A stretch of 64,000 nucleotides of DNA from positions 868,001-932,000 of the forward strand of contig UGGN01000001.1 in the NCBI GenBank assembly GCA_900450455.1, read 5' to 3'. Shown one piece after another: positions 16,895-26,036 of the stretch. This DNA is from [Eubacterium] infirmum. Its GTDB lineage: Bacteria; Bacillota; Clostridia; Peptostreptococcales; Anaerovoracaceae. The position numbers and the translations under genes were made by a program. The notes beneath the pieces are model-generated. The model saw nothing but the letters and a program-made list of their open reading frames with translations. It ran no database searches and was not told the origin of the DNA. Position 1 is the first letter of the stretch, and each line of letters opens with the position of its first letter.

Positions 16895-17928
16895 GTAAAT
16901 TAGTCACTGAATCAAACATCAAAACAGGTTCAATCAGGGACATAGGAAGGGAACTTTCCTCCATTAAAACGGGAGTTAAACTTGTCTTCATCTGCGACAG
17001 CAATATCCCGAAGGACGCCATTGATGACTGCCAAAGCAGCATGATTGAGGCAGGCTTTGATGTTGCAAAAATGGAAATCGCAGGTGGAGAAAGCTGTAAG
17101 TGCTTAGAGGAATACCAAAGTCTAATAAGCTTTCTTGTGGAAGAGGAAATCGGACGTGATGACATGATTGTTGTCATGGGTGGCGGTGCTCTCTGTGACC
17201 TTGCCGGTTTTGTTGCAGCAAGCTATCTTAGAGGTATAGATTATGTCCAAATTCCGAGCACTCTCCTTGCAATGGTCGATTCATCTATAGGTGGAAAGAC
17301 GGGAATAAACATAGATGAGGGCAAGAATCTTATAGGAGCATTTCATAATCCCGGGCTTGTTTTTAGGGATGTGAAGCTGCTTCGCTCACTTGACACTGCG
17401 GTTTTTTGGGATGGTTTTGGCGAGGTCATAAAGTACGCCATGCTATCAAAGCATGTCTACGAGCTGATTGCAGGAAAGAGTGACCTGGGATTGGAACTCG
17501 AAGCAGTAATTTCTGAGTGCGCAAGGTTTAAGCTTGAGGTGATAACGGAGGACTTTGAGGATAGAGGAGTGCGCAAGCTTTTAAACCTCGGACACAGCTT
17601 CGGTCACGCAATAGAGAAGGCTTCCGGATATGAGATTAGTCACGGCATGGCGGTGATTAAGGGTATGGCTCTAATGTTTAAAATTTCAGTTGGCGAAGGC
17701 TGGTGCGATGAGAAAGTTCAAGGTGCATTTCTTTCACTGATAGACGAATACTGCTACGATGCGACCATAGAATTTGGTAGAGATGAGCTGATTAAATACA
17801 TCAAAATGGACAAGAAGCGCAGCGGAGATTATATAGACATTGTGATTCCATATGCCATGAACAAGTGCAAAATCAAGAGGATTTCGATGTACGAGCTTAC
17901 AAAATTCATAGAGAGGTATCTGAGATGA
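16891..17928 (+). CDS. aroB: 3-dehydroquinate synthase
   Basis: AroB converts DAHP to 3-dehydroquinate using NAD+ and a divalent metal. The 345-aa protein shows the nucleotide-binding [20 protein letters not shown], the active-site segment [20 protein letters not shown], the metal-ligand region [11 protein letters not shown] and the metal histidines in [14 protein letters not shown] and [11 protein letters not shown]. Length is normal. It overlaps the preceding DAHP synthase and the following aroA by ATGA junctions, so translation is coupled through the operon. Confidence 0.95.
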   Translation: MSKLVTESNIKTGSIRDIGRELSSIKTGVKLVFICDSNIPKDAIDDCQSSMIEAGFDVAKMEIAGGESCKCLEEYQSLISFLVEEEIGRDDMIVVMGGGALCDLAGFVAASYLRGIDYVQIPSTLLAMVDSSIGGKTGINIDEGKNLIGAFHNPGLVFRDVKLLRSLDTAVFWDGFGEVIKYAMLSKHVYELIAGKSDLGLELEAVISECARFKLEVITEDFEDRGVRKLLNLGHSFGHAIEKASGYEISHGMAVIKGMALMFKISVGEGWCDEKVQGAFLSLIDEYCYDATIEFGRDELIKYIKMDKKRSGDYIDIVIPYAMNKCKIKRISMYELTKFIERYLR

Positions 17929-19217
17929 AGAGGATAGTCGCACCGAGATCCAAGTCCTATGAGCACAGATTTCTAATATGTGAGTTTCTATCAAAGCTTG
18001 ACGAAGTGAACTGCGTGGAAGACACTAAAGACCAATCGAAGCTTATCAACGAGAAAAACGAGGCTGTAGAAAATGATGCCGAGGATATAATAGCGACAAA
18101 GAACTGCCTTTACGAGATAGGGCAGTCGCTTAAGAACGGTAATCAGAAGGTGCTCCTTGATTGTAATCAGAGTGGATCGAGTTTGAGATTCCTGCTTCCA
18201 ATAGTATGCGCACTTGGTCTAAAAGCGGACTTCATTATGCGAGGAAGACTAGCTAAAAGACCTTTGGATTCTTTGCTTAATGAGCTTATAGCTCACGGCT
18301 GCAAGATAGATGTATCTGATGATGTCCTAAGCACAGAAAGAAAGCTTAAACACGGAGTTTTTAACTTGCCGGGAAATATCAGTTCTCAGTATGTCAGCGG
18401 GCTTTTGATGGCACTGCCCCTGCTTTCCGCAGATAGCGAAATTCATGTGAAAAAGCCGCTTTTCTCGATGCCTTATATCGATATTACGCTGGATGTTCTT
18501 CGTGATTTCTCAATTTCAGTAAGCGAGGAAAATCATGATACGGAACATATTTATAGAGTTAAGGGTGGACAAAGATACATTTTGCCAAAGGAATATGTGG
18601 TCGAAGGGGACTGGTCGAATGCAGGCTTTTGGTTTGCTGCAGGAATTCTTGGAGATGAACCTCTTGTTATTGAGGGCTTAAACCCATGCTCACTTCAGGG
18701 CGACAGAAAGATAGTTGAGATTCTGAAGAAGATGGGTGCAGATTTGCGTTTTGTCACAGATAAGGGAAAGCCGGTATTTGAAGCATATCCAATCGGTGAT
18801 AAAGTGCTTAAGTCTATAGAAATAGATGCCGGCAATATCCCCGATCTTGTCCCTTTGATAGCGCTTTTATGCTGCTTAGCAGATGACAAATCGAAGATTT
18901 CGGGCATCAAAAGACTAAGGCTCAAGGAGAGCGACAGAGTCGTTGCGATAGAGAATCTTATCGGAAGGCTCGGGGGAAGTATTGCCGTCTCTGATGATAC
19001 TATTGAGATAGATGGTATAGGTAAAGAACGAAGGCTAAAGGGCGGCAAAGTAAATTGCTTTGATGACCATAGAATCGTGATGACTGCAGCTATTGCTTCG
19101 CTTAGATGTGAGGAAAGGCTTTTAATAGATAATGCGAAAGCTGTGAATAAGTCCTACGTGAGCTTTTTTGATGAGTTTGACAGGATAGGACTTTCAGGCA
19201 ACTGTTTAAGGAAATAG
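17925..19217 (+). CDS. aroA: 5-enolpyruvylshikimate-3-phosphate synthase
   Basis: EPSP synthase joins shikimate 3-phosphate and PEP. The 430-aa protein starts [15 protein letters not shown] at an ATGA overlap with aroB. The open frame extends 60 nt further upstream inside aroB, but the N-terminal family motif fixes this start. Other family segments are NQSGSSLRFLLP, GNISSQYVSGLLMALPLL, EGDWSNAGFWFAAG, GDRKIVEILKKMGA, DAGNIPDLVPLIALLCC, LRLKESDRV and CFDDHRIVMTAAIASL. A charged, asparagine-rich stretch at about residues 25-60 looks like a lineage-specific insertion between the first two motifs. aroC follows after 9 nt. Confidence 0.93.
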   Translation: MKRIVAPRSKSYEHRFLICEFLSKLDEVNCVEDTKDQSKLINEKNEAVENDAEDIIATKNCLYEIGQSLKNGNQKVLLDCNQSGSSLRFLLPIVCALGLKADFIMRGRLAKRPLDSLLNELIAHGCKIDVSDDVLSTERKLKHGVFNLPGNISSQYVSGLLMALPLLSADSEIHVKKPLFSMPYIDITLDVLRDFSISVSEENHDTEHIYRVKGGQRYILPKEYVVEGDWSNAGFWFAAGILGDEPLVIEGLNPCSLQGDRKIVEILKKMGADLRFVTDKGKPVFEAYPIGDKVLKSIEIDAGNIPDLVPLIALLCCLADDKSKISGIKRLRLKESDRVVAIENLIGRLGGSIAVSDDTIEIDGIGKERRLKGGKVNCFDDHRIVMTAAIASLRCEERLLIDNAKAVNKSYVSFFDEFDRIGLSGNCLRK

Positions 19218-19226
19218 GAGGGTTAT

Positions 19227-20249
19227 ATGGCCTCGGTTTTTGGAAATAATATAAAGCTATCCATATTCGGTCAGTCGCATTCTGATGCGATTGGAATTAG
19301 TTTTGACGGACTTCCATGCGGCTTCAAAATCGATATGGAAAAGCTTCAGATTTTCCTAGATAGAAGAGCTCCGGGAAGAAACACGCTAACGAGCAAGCGC
19401 TCAGAGAATGCCAAACCGGAGTTTGTCAGCGGTCTCTTTGACGGAAAGACATGTGGTGCGCCTATTGCTGCTTTGATATATAACGAAGATGTAAAAAGTG
19501 AGGATTATGACGACATAAAGGATTCGCCAAGACCTTCGCATGCCGACTTTACCGCACAGTGCAAATTTAGGGCTTATCAGGATTATAGGGGCGGCGGTCA
19601 TTTTTCGGGAAGGTTGACGGCTGCGCTTTGTGTGGCCGGCGGAATTGCAATCCAGATGCTTGAGCGAAACGGAATCACTGTCAAGGCTGTACTTGAGACG
19701 GTCTATGGTAATAGCTCCGGCATAGATGAACTCATTGCAGAGGCTATTTTAGAGGGCGATTCCCTTGGTGGCAACATCGTTTGTAGTATCGAGGGGCTTC
19801 CTTGCGGAGTCGGTGAGCCTATGTTTGACGGACTTGAGAATCGGATTTCTCAGGCAGTATTTGCAATTCCTGCGGTAAAAGGAATAGAGTTTGGTGACGG
19901 ATTTCATCTAAGCGAACTTAGGGGAAGTGAAGCTCGCGACGAATACATAATGAGCGATGGAAAAATTGCAATTACAGGCAATCATAACGGCGGAATCCTA
20001 GGTGGAATAAGCACGGGAGAAACTGTGAATTTTAGAGTTTGCATAAAGCCAACGCCTTCGATTTCCATACCCTCAAAGAGCGTAAGTTTTAGCAGGGGTG
20101 AGAATGTAGAGCTTAAAATTAGCGGTAGGCACGATCCTTGTATTGCTGTGCGCGCGGTGCCTTGTATTGAGGCAGCTGCTGCTATTGCAGTTTTGGATTT
20201 GATGCTCGGGGATATTAATTTTTCAGGCAGGTTTGTTTTCAATGATTGA
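19227..20249 (+). CDS. aroC: Chorismate synthase
   Basis: This enzyme makes chorismate from EPSP using reduced FMN. The 340-aa protein has the signature segments FGQSHSDAIGISFDGLPCG, RRAPGRN, RPSHADFTAQCKF with YRGGGHFSGRLTAALCVAGGIA, and the C-terminal GRHDPCIAVRAVPCIEAAAA. NHNGGILGGISTGE matches the FMN/phosphate site. It is slightly shorter than the usual 350-390 aa. AGGAGG precedes the ATG, and the end overlaps the chorismate mutase gene by 8 nt. Confidence 0.95.
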   Translation: MASVFGNNIKLSIFGQSHSDAIGISFDGLPCGFKIDMEKLQIFLDRRAPGRNTLTSKRSENAKPEFVSGLFDGKTCGAPIAALIYNEDVKSEDYDDIKDSPRPSHADFTAQCKFRAYQDYRGGGHFSGRLTAALCVAGGIAIQMLERNGITVKAVLETVYGNSSGIDELIAEAILEGDSLGGNIVCSIEGLPCGVGEPMFDGLENRISQAVFAIPAVKGIEFGDGFHLSELRGSEARDEYIMSDGKIAITGNHNGGILGGISTGETVNFRVCIKPTPSISIPSKSVSFSRGENVELKISGRHDPCIAVRAVPCIEAAAAIAVLDLMLGDINFSGRFVFND

Positions 20250-20517
20250 ACTAAAGAAGTGCAGAGATAAGATAGACGGAATAGACCGCGAGATTCTTAA
20301 ACTCTTTGAAGAGAGAATGCATGTCGTAAGGGATGTTGCGGATATAAAAAAAGCAAATGGAATCGGCATATGCGACTCTGTTAGGGAGAGGGAGCTGATT
20401 AAGGATAAAAAGGATATGGGCGAGGGCGAGCTTTCAGAATATGTTGAAGCTCTCTTTGAGAAAATCATGGAACTGTCCAAGCAATATCAAAGCAGGTGTT
20501 TGGAGGAAAAGCTATGA
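20242..20517 (+). CDS. Chorismate mutase, AroQ (CM_2) type
   Basis: This 91-aa all-helical chorismate mutase rearranges chorismate to prephenate for phenylalanine and tyrosine. The first helix LKKCRDKIDGIDREILKLFEERM carries the conserved Arg and Ile-Asp residues. The loop VADIKKANG holds the active-site Lys, and VRERELI carries the conserved Arg and Glu. The ATG at 20242 overlaps the end of aroC; an in-frame TTG nine bases earlier is less likely. It overlaps the dehydroquinase gene by ATGA. It is a free-standing domain rather than a fusion with DAHP synthase or prephenate dehydratase. Confidence 0.9.
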   Translation: MIELKKCRDKIDGIDREILKLFEERMHVVRDVADIKKANGIGICDSVRERELIKDKKDMGEGELSEYVEALFEKIMELSKQYQSRCLEEKL

Positions 20518-20939
20518 AGATTCTGGTGCTGAACGGTCCTAATATAAACTTTCTCGGAATTAGGGAACCTGAGATTTACGGTAGGGGAACATACGAGGAG
20601 ATGCTTGCCATGATATCAAAGGCTGCTGATGAGCGCGGTATAGATGTGGAGTTCTTTCAGTCGAACCATGAAGGCGCTTTGATTGATAAGATACAGCAGG
20701 CATATGGAAATTTTGATGGAATCGTATTTAACCCTGCAGGCTACTCGCATACGAGCATCGCACTTGCAGATGCAATAAAGGCTGTCGGTATAAGGACTGT
20801 AGAGGTTCATATCTCAGATATATCAAAGCGTGAGGATTACAGAAGGCATTCGTTCATCAGCGAAGCTGCGTGTGCATGTATCAAAGGCCACGGTTTTGAT
20901 GGCTATGTGGAGGCTATCGATATATTGACAGAAGTCTGA
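20514..20939 (+). CDS. aroQ: 3-dehydroquinate dehydratase, type II
   Basis: Type II dehydroquinase (141 aa) dehydrates 3-dehydroquinate to 3-dehydroshikimate. The N-terminal LNGPNINFLGIREPEIYG contains the active-site loop with the catalytic tyrosine. FFQSNHEGALIDKI, FNPAGYSHTSIALADAI, VEVHISDISKREDYRRHS and IKGHGFDGYVEAI are further family motifs. The start at 20514 (ATGAAGATTCTG) overlaps the chorismate mutase stop; GGAGG lies upstream. This is the last gene of the run. Shikimate dehydrogenase and shikimate kinase, the two steps between this enzyme and aroA, are absent from the cluster. Confidence 0.95.
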   Translation: MKILVLNGPNINFLGIREPEIYGRGTYEEMLAMISKAADERGIDVEFFQSNHEGALIDKIQQAYGNFDGIVFNPAGYSHTSIALADAIKAVGIRTVEVHISDISKREDYRRHSFISEAACACIKGHGFDGYVEAIDILTEV

Positions 20940-20953
20940 AGCCTTATTATAAT
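20925..20953 (+). promoter_or_regulatory. Perfect consensus sigma-A promoter
   Basis: TTGACA (20925-20930), exactly 17 bp, and TATAAT (20948-20953) match the bacterial consensus at all twelve positions. The -35 box lies inside the last codons of the dehydroquinase gene. The promoter can only serve the small protein gene at 21025, after a leader of about 65 nt. Confidence 0.88.
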
Positions 20954-21024
20954 TAAAATAGAATTATGACTTTTTCATATTGTTTATTTTTTATGTACTT
21001 AACGGAACCTAGTGGAGGTAGAAG

Positions 21025-21312
21025 ATGTTAAAATTGGACTGGCTGAAAGATGGCGACAATGTAGCATACGTTGATGCAAATGAATTTATTGATAACTTTG
21101 AGAAGGAGGCCGGCATCACCAAGCTTCGTCAGGCAATTGAGGAATTTGTGGCAAATCCAACTGCAGAGGGGAAAACCATAACGGGAACCAAGAGAACTGC
21201 AGTCAAGATATTTATCCCGGACATCAGCTTTGATGAGCATATTGAGATGGGAGAAAACCCATGGCTATTCATGGGCGAGCACTATCCTGCATACTGCATC
21301 TATGGTCTGTAG
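21025..21312 (+). CDS. Small acidic protein of unknown function (95 aa)
   Basis: I do not recognise this family. The 95-aa product is soluble and acidic, with no signal peptide, membrane segment or cysteine cluster (one Cys near the end). It has an N-terminal LKLDWLKDGDNVAYVDANEFIDNF, a helical middle, and an aromatic C-terminus NPWLFMGEHYPAYCIYGL. GTGGAGGT precedes the ATG. It is driven by a perfect consensus promoter and followed by a terminator, so it is a monocistronic and probably strongly expressed gene. Normal codon use and ribosome site support it as a real gene. Confidence 0.75.
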   Translation: MLKLDWLKDGDNVAYVDANEFIDNFEKEAGITKLRQAIEEFVANPTAEGKTITGTKRTAVKIFIPDISFDEHIEMGENPWLFMGEHYPAYCIYGL

Positions 21313-21377
21313 GAAGGCGAGATAAGTTGATAATGAAGCGGAGAAATTTGCTTAAAAATTAGATTTTAAACCCAAGC

Positions 21378-21412
21378 AGCCCTAAGCAGTTCAATATGCA
21401 TAGGGCTATTTT
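21378..21412 (+). terminator. Intrinsic terminator after the 95-aa protein gene
   Basis: AGCCCTA (21378-21384) pairs with TAGGGCT (21401-21407), followed by ATTTTG. The T-run is short. Confidence 0.68.
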
Positions 21413-21492
21413 GATGTAGACGAAAAGGGATTTAGATAGTAAAATTATTTTAGGAAATATTGTTTTAACAAGTTACAAATAAAGGGAAAAAT

Positions 21493-22776
21493 ATGAACTT
21501 AATCATAGTAATTTTATCCGTTATAACTTTGATTGCAGCGCTCATATCGGTGATTTTGGTGCTAAGGTTGAACAAAAATATCGAGGATAGTGCAAGGGAT
21601 GAGGAACTTCGCAAGCTCAGAGATGAGCTGAGAGCTGACATCGATTTGGCAAGGCGCGATACTATGGAGCACATAAACAGCAGCTTTAGAAACTACGGTG
21701 ACCTCATAGCCGGAACGCAGAGCGAGCATTTTAAGGCGCAGAATGAGAGCCTGAGAAGAATCAACGAGACTCTGTCAAACTTCAGCATGGAGAACGAGCA
21801 GAAGCTTGAGAACATCAGGCAGACCGTAAGAACTCAGCTGAGTGAAATCAAAGAGGATAATAACAAGCAAATTTCTGAAATCAGAAACACTGTGGATGAG
21901 AGATTGCAGAAGACGCTGAACGACAGGATTACGCAATCATTCAATCTGGTTAATGAGAGGCTCGAGCAAGTCTATAAGGGACTTGGAGAAATGCAAAATC
22001 TTGCTTCGGGCGTTGGCGACCTCAAGAGAGTTTTGACCAATGTAAAGACGCGAGGTATCTTGGGAGAGGTGCAGCTTGCCGGTATTTTGGAGCAGATTTT
22101 GTCGCCTGAGCAGTACGAGGAGAACGTGAGTGTAGACGGCAGTCCTAAGCGCGTTGAATTTGCAATTAAACTCCCCGGAACTCAAGGCTCTGAGGATGGA
22201 TTTATTTATCTTCCGATAGATGCCAAGTTCCCGGGAGATGCCTATGCCAAGCTTCTCGATGCCTATGATATGGCGGATTCTACGGAGATAGAAAAGGCCG
22301 GAAAGCAACTTGAACAGGTAATCAAGCAAGAGGCTAAGGACATTTCGAGCAAATACATAAGGCCACCTTACACGACGGACTTTGCGATAATGTTTCTGCC
22401 GTTCGAGGGTCTTTATGCCGAGGTTATAAGGCGAGGACTGGTTGAAGTCTTGCAGAGAGATTACAAGGTTAACATAGCAGGTCCTACAACGATGACAGGA
22501 CTTTTGAACAGCCTTCAGATGGGCTTCAGAACCCTTGCTATTCAGAAACATTCAAGTGAGGTTTGGGAGATCCTAGGGGCTGTTAAGACCGAGTTTGACA
22601 GTTTCGGAAATGTCCTTGAGGCTACGAAGAAGCGTATAGACCAAGCTAATGTAGAACTTGATAAGCTGATTGGAGTGAGAACCAGAAGCATCAATAGAAA
22701 GCTTCGCAACATAGAGAAGATAGATCAGACCAGAGCGAGCAGTGTGCTTGAACTGGATGACAATGATGAGGTGTAG
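21493..22776 (+). CDS. rmuC: RmuC-family DNA recombination protein
   Basis: This 427-aa protein has an N-terminal membrane helix (residues 2-24, IIVILSVITLIAALISVILVL). A long coiled coil of about 140 residues, rich in Glu, Arg and Asn, follows. The RmuC nuclease-like domain then runs from about residue 160: LASGVGDLKRVLTNVKTRGILGEVQL, FIYLPIDAKFPGDAY, FAIMFLPFEGLYAEV, GPTTMTGLLNSLQMGFRTLAIQ. RmuC proteins limit rearrangements at inverted repeats and belong to the PD-(D/E)XK nuclease superfamily; DAKFP carries the likely active-site Asp and Lys. Three bases separate it from the next gene. Confidence 0.92.
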   Translation: MNLIIVILSVITLIAALISVILVLRLNKNIEDSARDEELRKLRDELRADIDLARRDTMEHINSSFRNYGDLIAGTQSEHFKAQNESLRRINETLSNFSMENEQKLENIRQTVRTQLSEIKEDNNKQISEIRNTVDERLQKTLNDRITQSFNLVNERLEQVYKGLGEMQNLASGVGDLKRVLTNVKTRGILGEVQLAGILEQILSPEQYEENVSVDGSPKRVEFAIKLPGTQGSEDGFIYLPIDAKFPGDAYAKLLDAYDMADSTEIEKAGKQLEQVIKQEAKDISSKYIRPPYTTDFAIMFLPFEGLYAEVIRRGLVEVLQRDYKVNIAGPTTMTGLLNSLQMGFRTLAIQKHSSEVWEILGAVKTEFDSFGNVLEATKKRIDQANVELDKLIGVRTRSINRKLRNIEKIDQTRASSVLELDDNDEV

Positions 22777-22779
22777 AAT

Positions 22780-23487
22780 TTGAGCATTTTTGCAATAGGA
22801 GACTTGCATCTATCTTTTGATGAGAGAATTTCAAAGCCAATGGACATCTTCGGCAGTAGATGGGAAAACCATGCGGAAAGACTCAAGCAGAACTGGGAGG
22901 AAAACATCGGTAAATATGATACGGTTTTGGTCTGCGGAGATATCTCATGGGGACTCAGGCTAGAGGAGGCTATGGCTGATTTGAAGTGGATAGAAAGCTT
23001 GCCGGGGCGTAAGATTATCACAAAGGGAAATCACGACCTCTGGTGGGGATCTATCAAAAGATTGAACGATATAAGTGAAAAGATTCGTTTTCTGCAAAAT
23101 GATGCGGCGCTTATCTTTGATGGAGATAAAAAAGTATCTATATGCGGAACGAGAGGGTGGATTTGTCCGGGAACGGACGGCTTTGATGAACATGACGAAA
23201 AGATTTTTAAGCGCGAACTGATTAGACTTGAGATGTCGCTTGAAGATGCTAAGAGGCATGAGCCGGATGTGATAATAGCTATGCTGCATTATCCGCCTTG
23301 CAATGATAAGTTTCAGCCGTCGGAGTTTACAAAGATGCTTTCGAGCTATGGTGTAAAGACCTGTATCTATGGACACTTACATGGCAAGGACGCTTTTAAA
23401 AACGGTTTTCAGGGTATATTAAACGGAGTGGAGTACAAACTGGTCTCCCTGGATTATATCGAGGCCAATCCCATAAAAATCCTTTAG
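22780..23487 (+). CDS. Calcineurin-type metallophosphoesterase
   Basis: This 235-aa protein has the complete metallophosphoesterase motif set: IGDLHL (residues 6-11), CGDISWG, GNHDLWW, MLHYPP and YGHLHG. It binds two metal ions and hydrolyses a phosphoester of unknown identity. The start is TTG at 22780, set by GATGAGGT just upstream within the end of rmuC; no ATG occurs near the N-terminus. It lies between rmuC and deoB and is probably co-transcribed with both. Confidence 0.88.
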   Translation: MSIFAIGDLHLSFDERISKPMDIFGSRWENHAERLKQNWEENIGKYDTVLVCGDISWGLRLEEAMADLKWIESLPGRKIITKGNHDLWWGSIKRLNDISEKIRFLQNDAALIFDGDKKVSICGTRGWICPGTDGFDEHDEKIFKRELIRLEMSLEDAKRHEPDVIIAMLHYPPCNDKFQPSEFTKMLSSYGVKTCIYGHLHGKDAFKNGFQGILNGVEYKLVSLDYIEANPIKIL

Positions 23488-23510
23488 AATCAAGCTTAAG
23501 GAGGCAGCTT

Positions 23511-24695
23511 ATGGATAAGAACAGAGTAATTTTAATCGTGATGGACAGCTTAGGCGTAGGAGAGCTGCCCGATGCAGGAAGCTACGGTGATGCCGGTAGC
23601 GATACCTTTGGTCACATCGCAAAGACCATGGGTGATGAACTGAAGATTCCCAACATGAGAAGATTGGGCTTTGGTAATATAGATGGACTTTGCAAAGGAG
23701 ATAGAAGCTTTGCCGTAGCAAATCCTTCCGGTTCCTATGGCAAACTCAAGGAGAAGTCAAAGGGTAAGGACACTATAACGGGACACTGGGAAATTGCCGG
23801 AGTAGAGAGTCTTACACCTTTTAAAACTTATCCTGACGGATTTCCGGCTGAGTTTATCGCGAAGTTTGAAGAGAGAATAGGAAGGCGCTGCATAGGAAAC
23901 TACGCAGAGTCCGGTACGGTGATCATAGAAAAGCTCGGAGAAGAGCATGAGAGGACAGGCTATCCCATCGTCTATACCTCGGCTGATAGCGTATTTCAGA
24001 TTGCCGCAAACATAGATGTTATTCCTCTTGAGGAACTCTACAAAATCTGCGAGATCGCGAGGGAGCTTCTTCAGGGTGAATGGGCCTGCGGAAGAGTAAT
24101 AGCAAGACCGTACAAGATGGTCGACGGCAAGCGTGAGAGAACGACAGACCGTCGTGACTATGCGGTTTCTCCACCTGAGAAAACGATTCTAAATTTGATT
24201 TCAGATGCAGGTCAGGATGTCTATGCCGTGGGAAAAATTCACGATATTTTCAACGCTAGCGGTGTTACGGACTGGGTTCATACGGACGGAAATATGGACG
24301 GGGTTGATAAGACTCTTGAGGCACTTGATAAGGTGGATGGCGGATTTATCTTTACAAATCTTGTTGATTTTGACTCGCTTTACGGACATAGAAGAAATCC
24401 TATCGGATATGGCAAGGCGATAATGGATTTTGACGGAAGAATTCCTGAAATTGAGTCAAAACTTGGACCCAAGGACATAGTGATTCTGTGCGCTGATCAC
24501 GGAAACGATCCTACGCACAGCGGCTTCGACCACACGAGAGAACACATCCCTTTCGTAGCCTTCGGAGAACCTCTTAAATCAGCAAACATCGGAACGAGGG
24601 AGTGCTTTGCCGATATCGGAGCGACAATCTGCGACTACCTTGGCGTGGATGAGCCTAAAATAGGCGAGAGCTTTCTCAATGAGATTTTGAAGTAG
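23511..24695 (+). CDS. deoB: Phosphopentomutase
   Basis: DeoB interconverts (deoxy)ribose 1-phosphate and 5-phosphate, feeding nucleoside sugars into central metabolism. The 394-aa alkaline-phosphatase-superfamily protein has the first metal site VIVMDSLGVGELPDA, the phosphorylated threonine region GKDTITGHWE, and the C-terminal metal sites LVDFDSLYGHRRN, CADHGNDPT and HTREHIPFV. Length is typical. AAGGAGGC precedes the ATG. It is followed 8 nt later by pyrimidine-nucleoside phosphorylase, the classic deoxynucleoside salvage pair. Confidence 0.96.
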   Translation: MDKNRVILIVMDSLGVGELPDAGSYGDAGSDTFGHIAKTMGDELKIPNMRRLGFGNIDGLCKGDRSFAVANPSGSYGKLKEKSKGKDTITGHWEIAGVESLTPFKTYPDGFPAEFIAKFEERIGRRCIGNYAESGTVIIEKLGEEHERTGYPIVYTSADSVFQIAANIDVIPLEELYKICEIARELLQGEWACGRVIARPYKMVDGKRERTTDRRDYAVSPPEKTILNLISDAGQDVYAVGKIHDIFNASGVTDWVHTDGNMDGVDKTLEALDKVDGGFIFTNLVDFDSLYGHRRNPIGYGKAIMDFDGRIPEIESKLGPKDIVILCADHGNDPTHSGFDHTREHIPFVAFGEPLKSANIGTRECFADIGATICDYLGVDEPKIGESFLNEILK

Positions 24696-24703
24696 GAATG
24701 GAT

Positions 24704-26011
24704 ATGAATGCAGTTGATATTATATGCAAAAAAAGGGACGGCAAGGAACTTAGCGAAGCTGAGATTGAGTTTTTCATCAAAGCATATTTAAGCGGCGAGA
24801 TACCCGACTATCAGGCTTCGGCACTTTTGATGGCTATATATTTTAGACATATGAGTGAGGAAGAAACCTTTAACTTAACGAAGGTCATGCTTCATTCCGG
24901 AGATATAGTCGACCTTTCGGACATTCATGGGATAAAGGTTGACAAACATTCGACGGGAGGCGTTGGCGATAAGGTGACTCTGATAGTTGCACCGATCGCT
25001 GCATCGTGTGGAATTCCAATCGCTAAGATGAGCGGAAGAGGTCTTGGATTTACGGGTGGAACCATAGATAAACTCGAGTCAATTCCGGGATTTAAAACGA
25101 CTCTTGAGCCGGCGGATTTCCACAGGCAGGTAAATGAAATCGGGATTGCCGTAATCGGTCAAAGCGGTCATATCGCACCGGCTGACAAGAAGCTTTATGC
25201 TCTCAGAGATGTGACGGCAACGGTCGAAAATCTCAGCCTGATTGCATCGAGTATAATGAGCAAGAAGCTTGCTGCGGGAAGCGATGCCATCCTTTTAGAT
25301 GTGAAGTGCGGTAAAGGTGCTTTTATGAAGTCCGAGGAGGATGCCAAAGCACTAGCAGAGCTTATGTGCAAGATTGGAAGCTCCCAGGGAAAGAAAACAG
25401 CTGCAATAATTTCAGATATGAGCGAGCCGCTAGGTCATGCCATAGGAAACAGCCTTGAGGTAATAGAGGCCATAGAACTTCTTAAGGGAAATATCAAGGG
25501 AGACTTGCTAAAGCTTTGTTTGAATATCTCTGCAGCCATGATATATCTCGGGGGTGGGGCATCCGGCGTAGAGGAAGGTTTTGCACTTGCAGAAAATGCA
25601 ATTTCAAGCGGAAGGGCACTCCAAAAACTGGCTGAAATGATAGAATATCAGGGTGGAAACAAACTGGTGATTGATGATTATTCGCTATTTCCAAAGGCTG
25701 AGATTTACTCTGAGATTAAGGCTGAGAGCTCCGGGTATATAGAATCTATCGATGCAGAATACATTGGCCTTGCTTCACAGCACTCAGGTGCGGGAAGGGC
25801 AAGCAAGGATGATGAAATAGACCACAGCGCCGGAATCAGACTCCTTGCAAAGAGAGGCGATAAGCTTGAGCCTTCAGATACTATTGCCATTGTCTACTCA
25901 AGTGATGAAAAAAAGCTGAAGCAGGCTTGTGATGAGGTTCTCAAGGCGTATACGATATCGGATTGCGAGCCGAAAGCGGAGCCTTTGATAAGAACGATGA
26001 TTGGATTATAA
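24704..26011 (+). CDS. pdp: Pyrimidine-nucleoside phosphorylase
   Basis: This enzyme splits thymidine, uridine or deoxyuridine with phosphate into base and sugar 1-phosphate, supplying DeoB. The 435-aa protein begins MNAVDIICKKRDGKEL, the usual family start. A Met two codons earlier is only 1 nt from the ribosome site GTAGGA, so 24704 is preferred. Diagnostic motifs are VDKHSTGGVGDKV (phosphate site), KMSGRGLGFTGGTIDKLESIPG (the family signature) and LDVKCGKGAFMKS. It could equally be called DeoA-like; the broad-specificity Pdp name fits Firmicutes. Confidence 0.93.
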   Translation: MNAVDIICKKRDGKELSEAEIEFFIKAYLSGEIPDYQASALLMAIYFRHMSEEETFNLTKVMLHSGDIVDLSDIHGIKVDKHSTGGVGDKVTLIVAPIAASCGIPIAKMSGRGLGFTGGTIDKLESIPGFKTTLEPADFHRQVNEIGIAVIGQSGHIAPADKKLYALRDVTATVENLSLIASSIMSKKLAAGSDAILLDVKCGKGAFMKSEEDAKALAELMCKIGSSQGKKTAAIISDMSEPLGHAIGNSLEVIEAIELLKGNIKGDLLKLCLNISAAMIYLGGGASGVEEGFALAENAISSGRALQKLAEMIEYQGGNKLVIDDYSLFPKAEIYSEIKAESSGYIESIDAEYIGLASQHSGAGRASKDDEIDHSAGIRLLAKRGDKLEPSDTIAIVYSSDEKKLKQACDEVLKAYTISDCEPKAEPLIRTMIGL

Positions 26012-26036
26012 ATTTAGAAGGAATATTACTGCGTAT

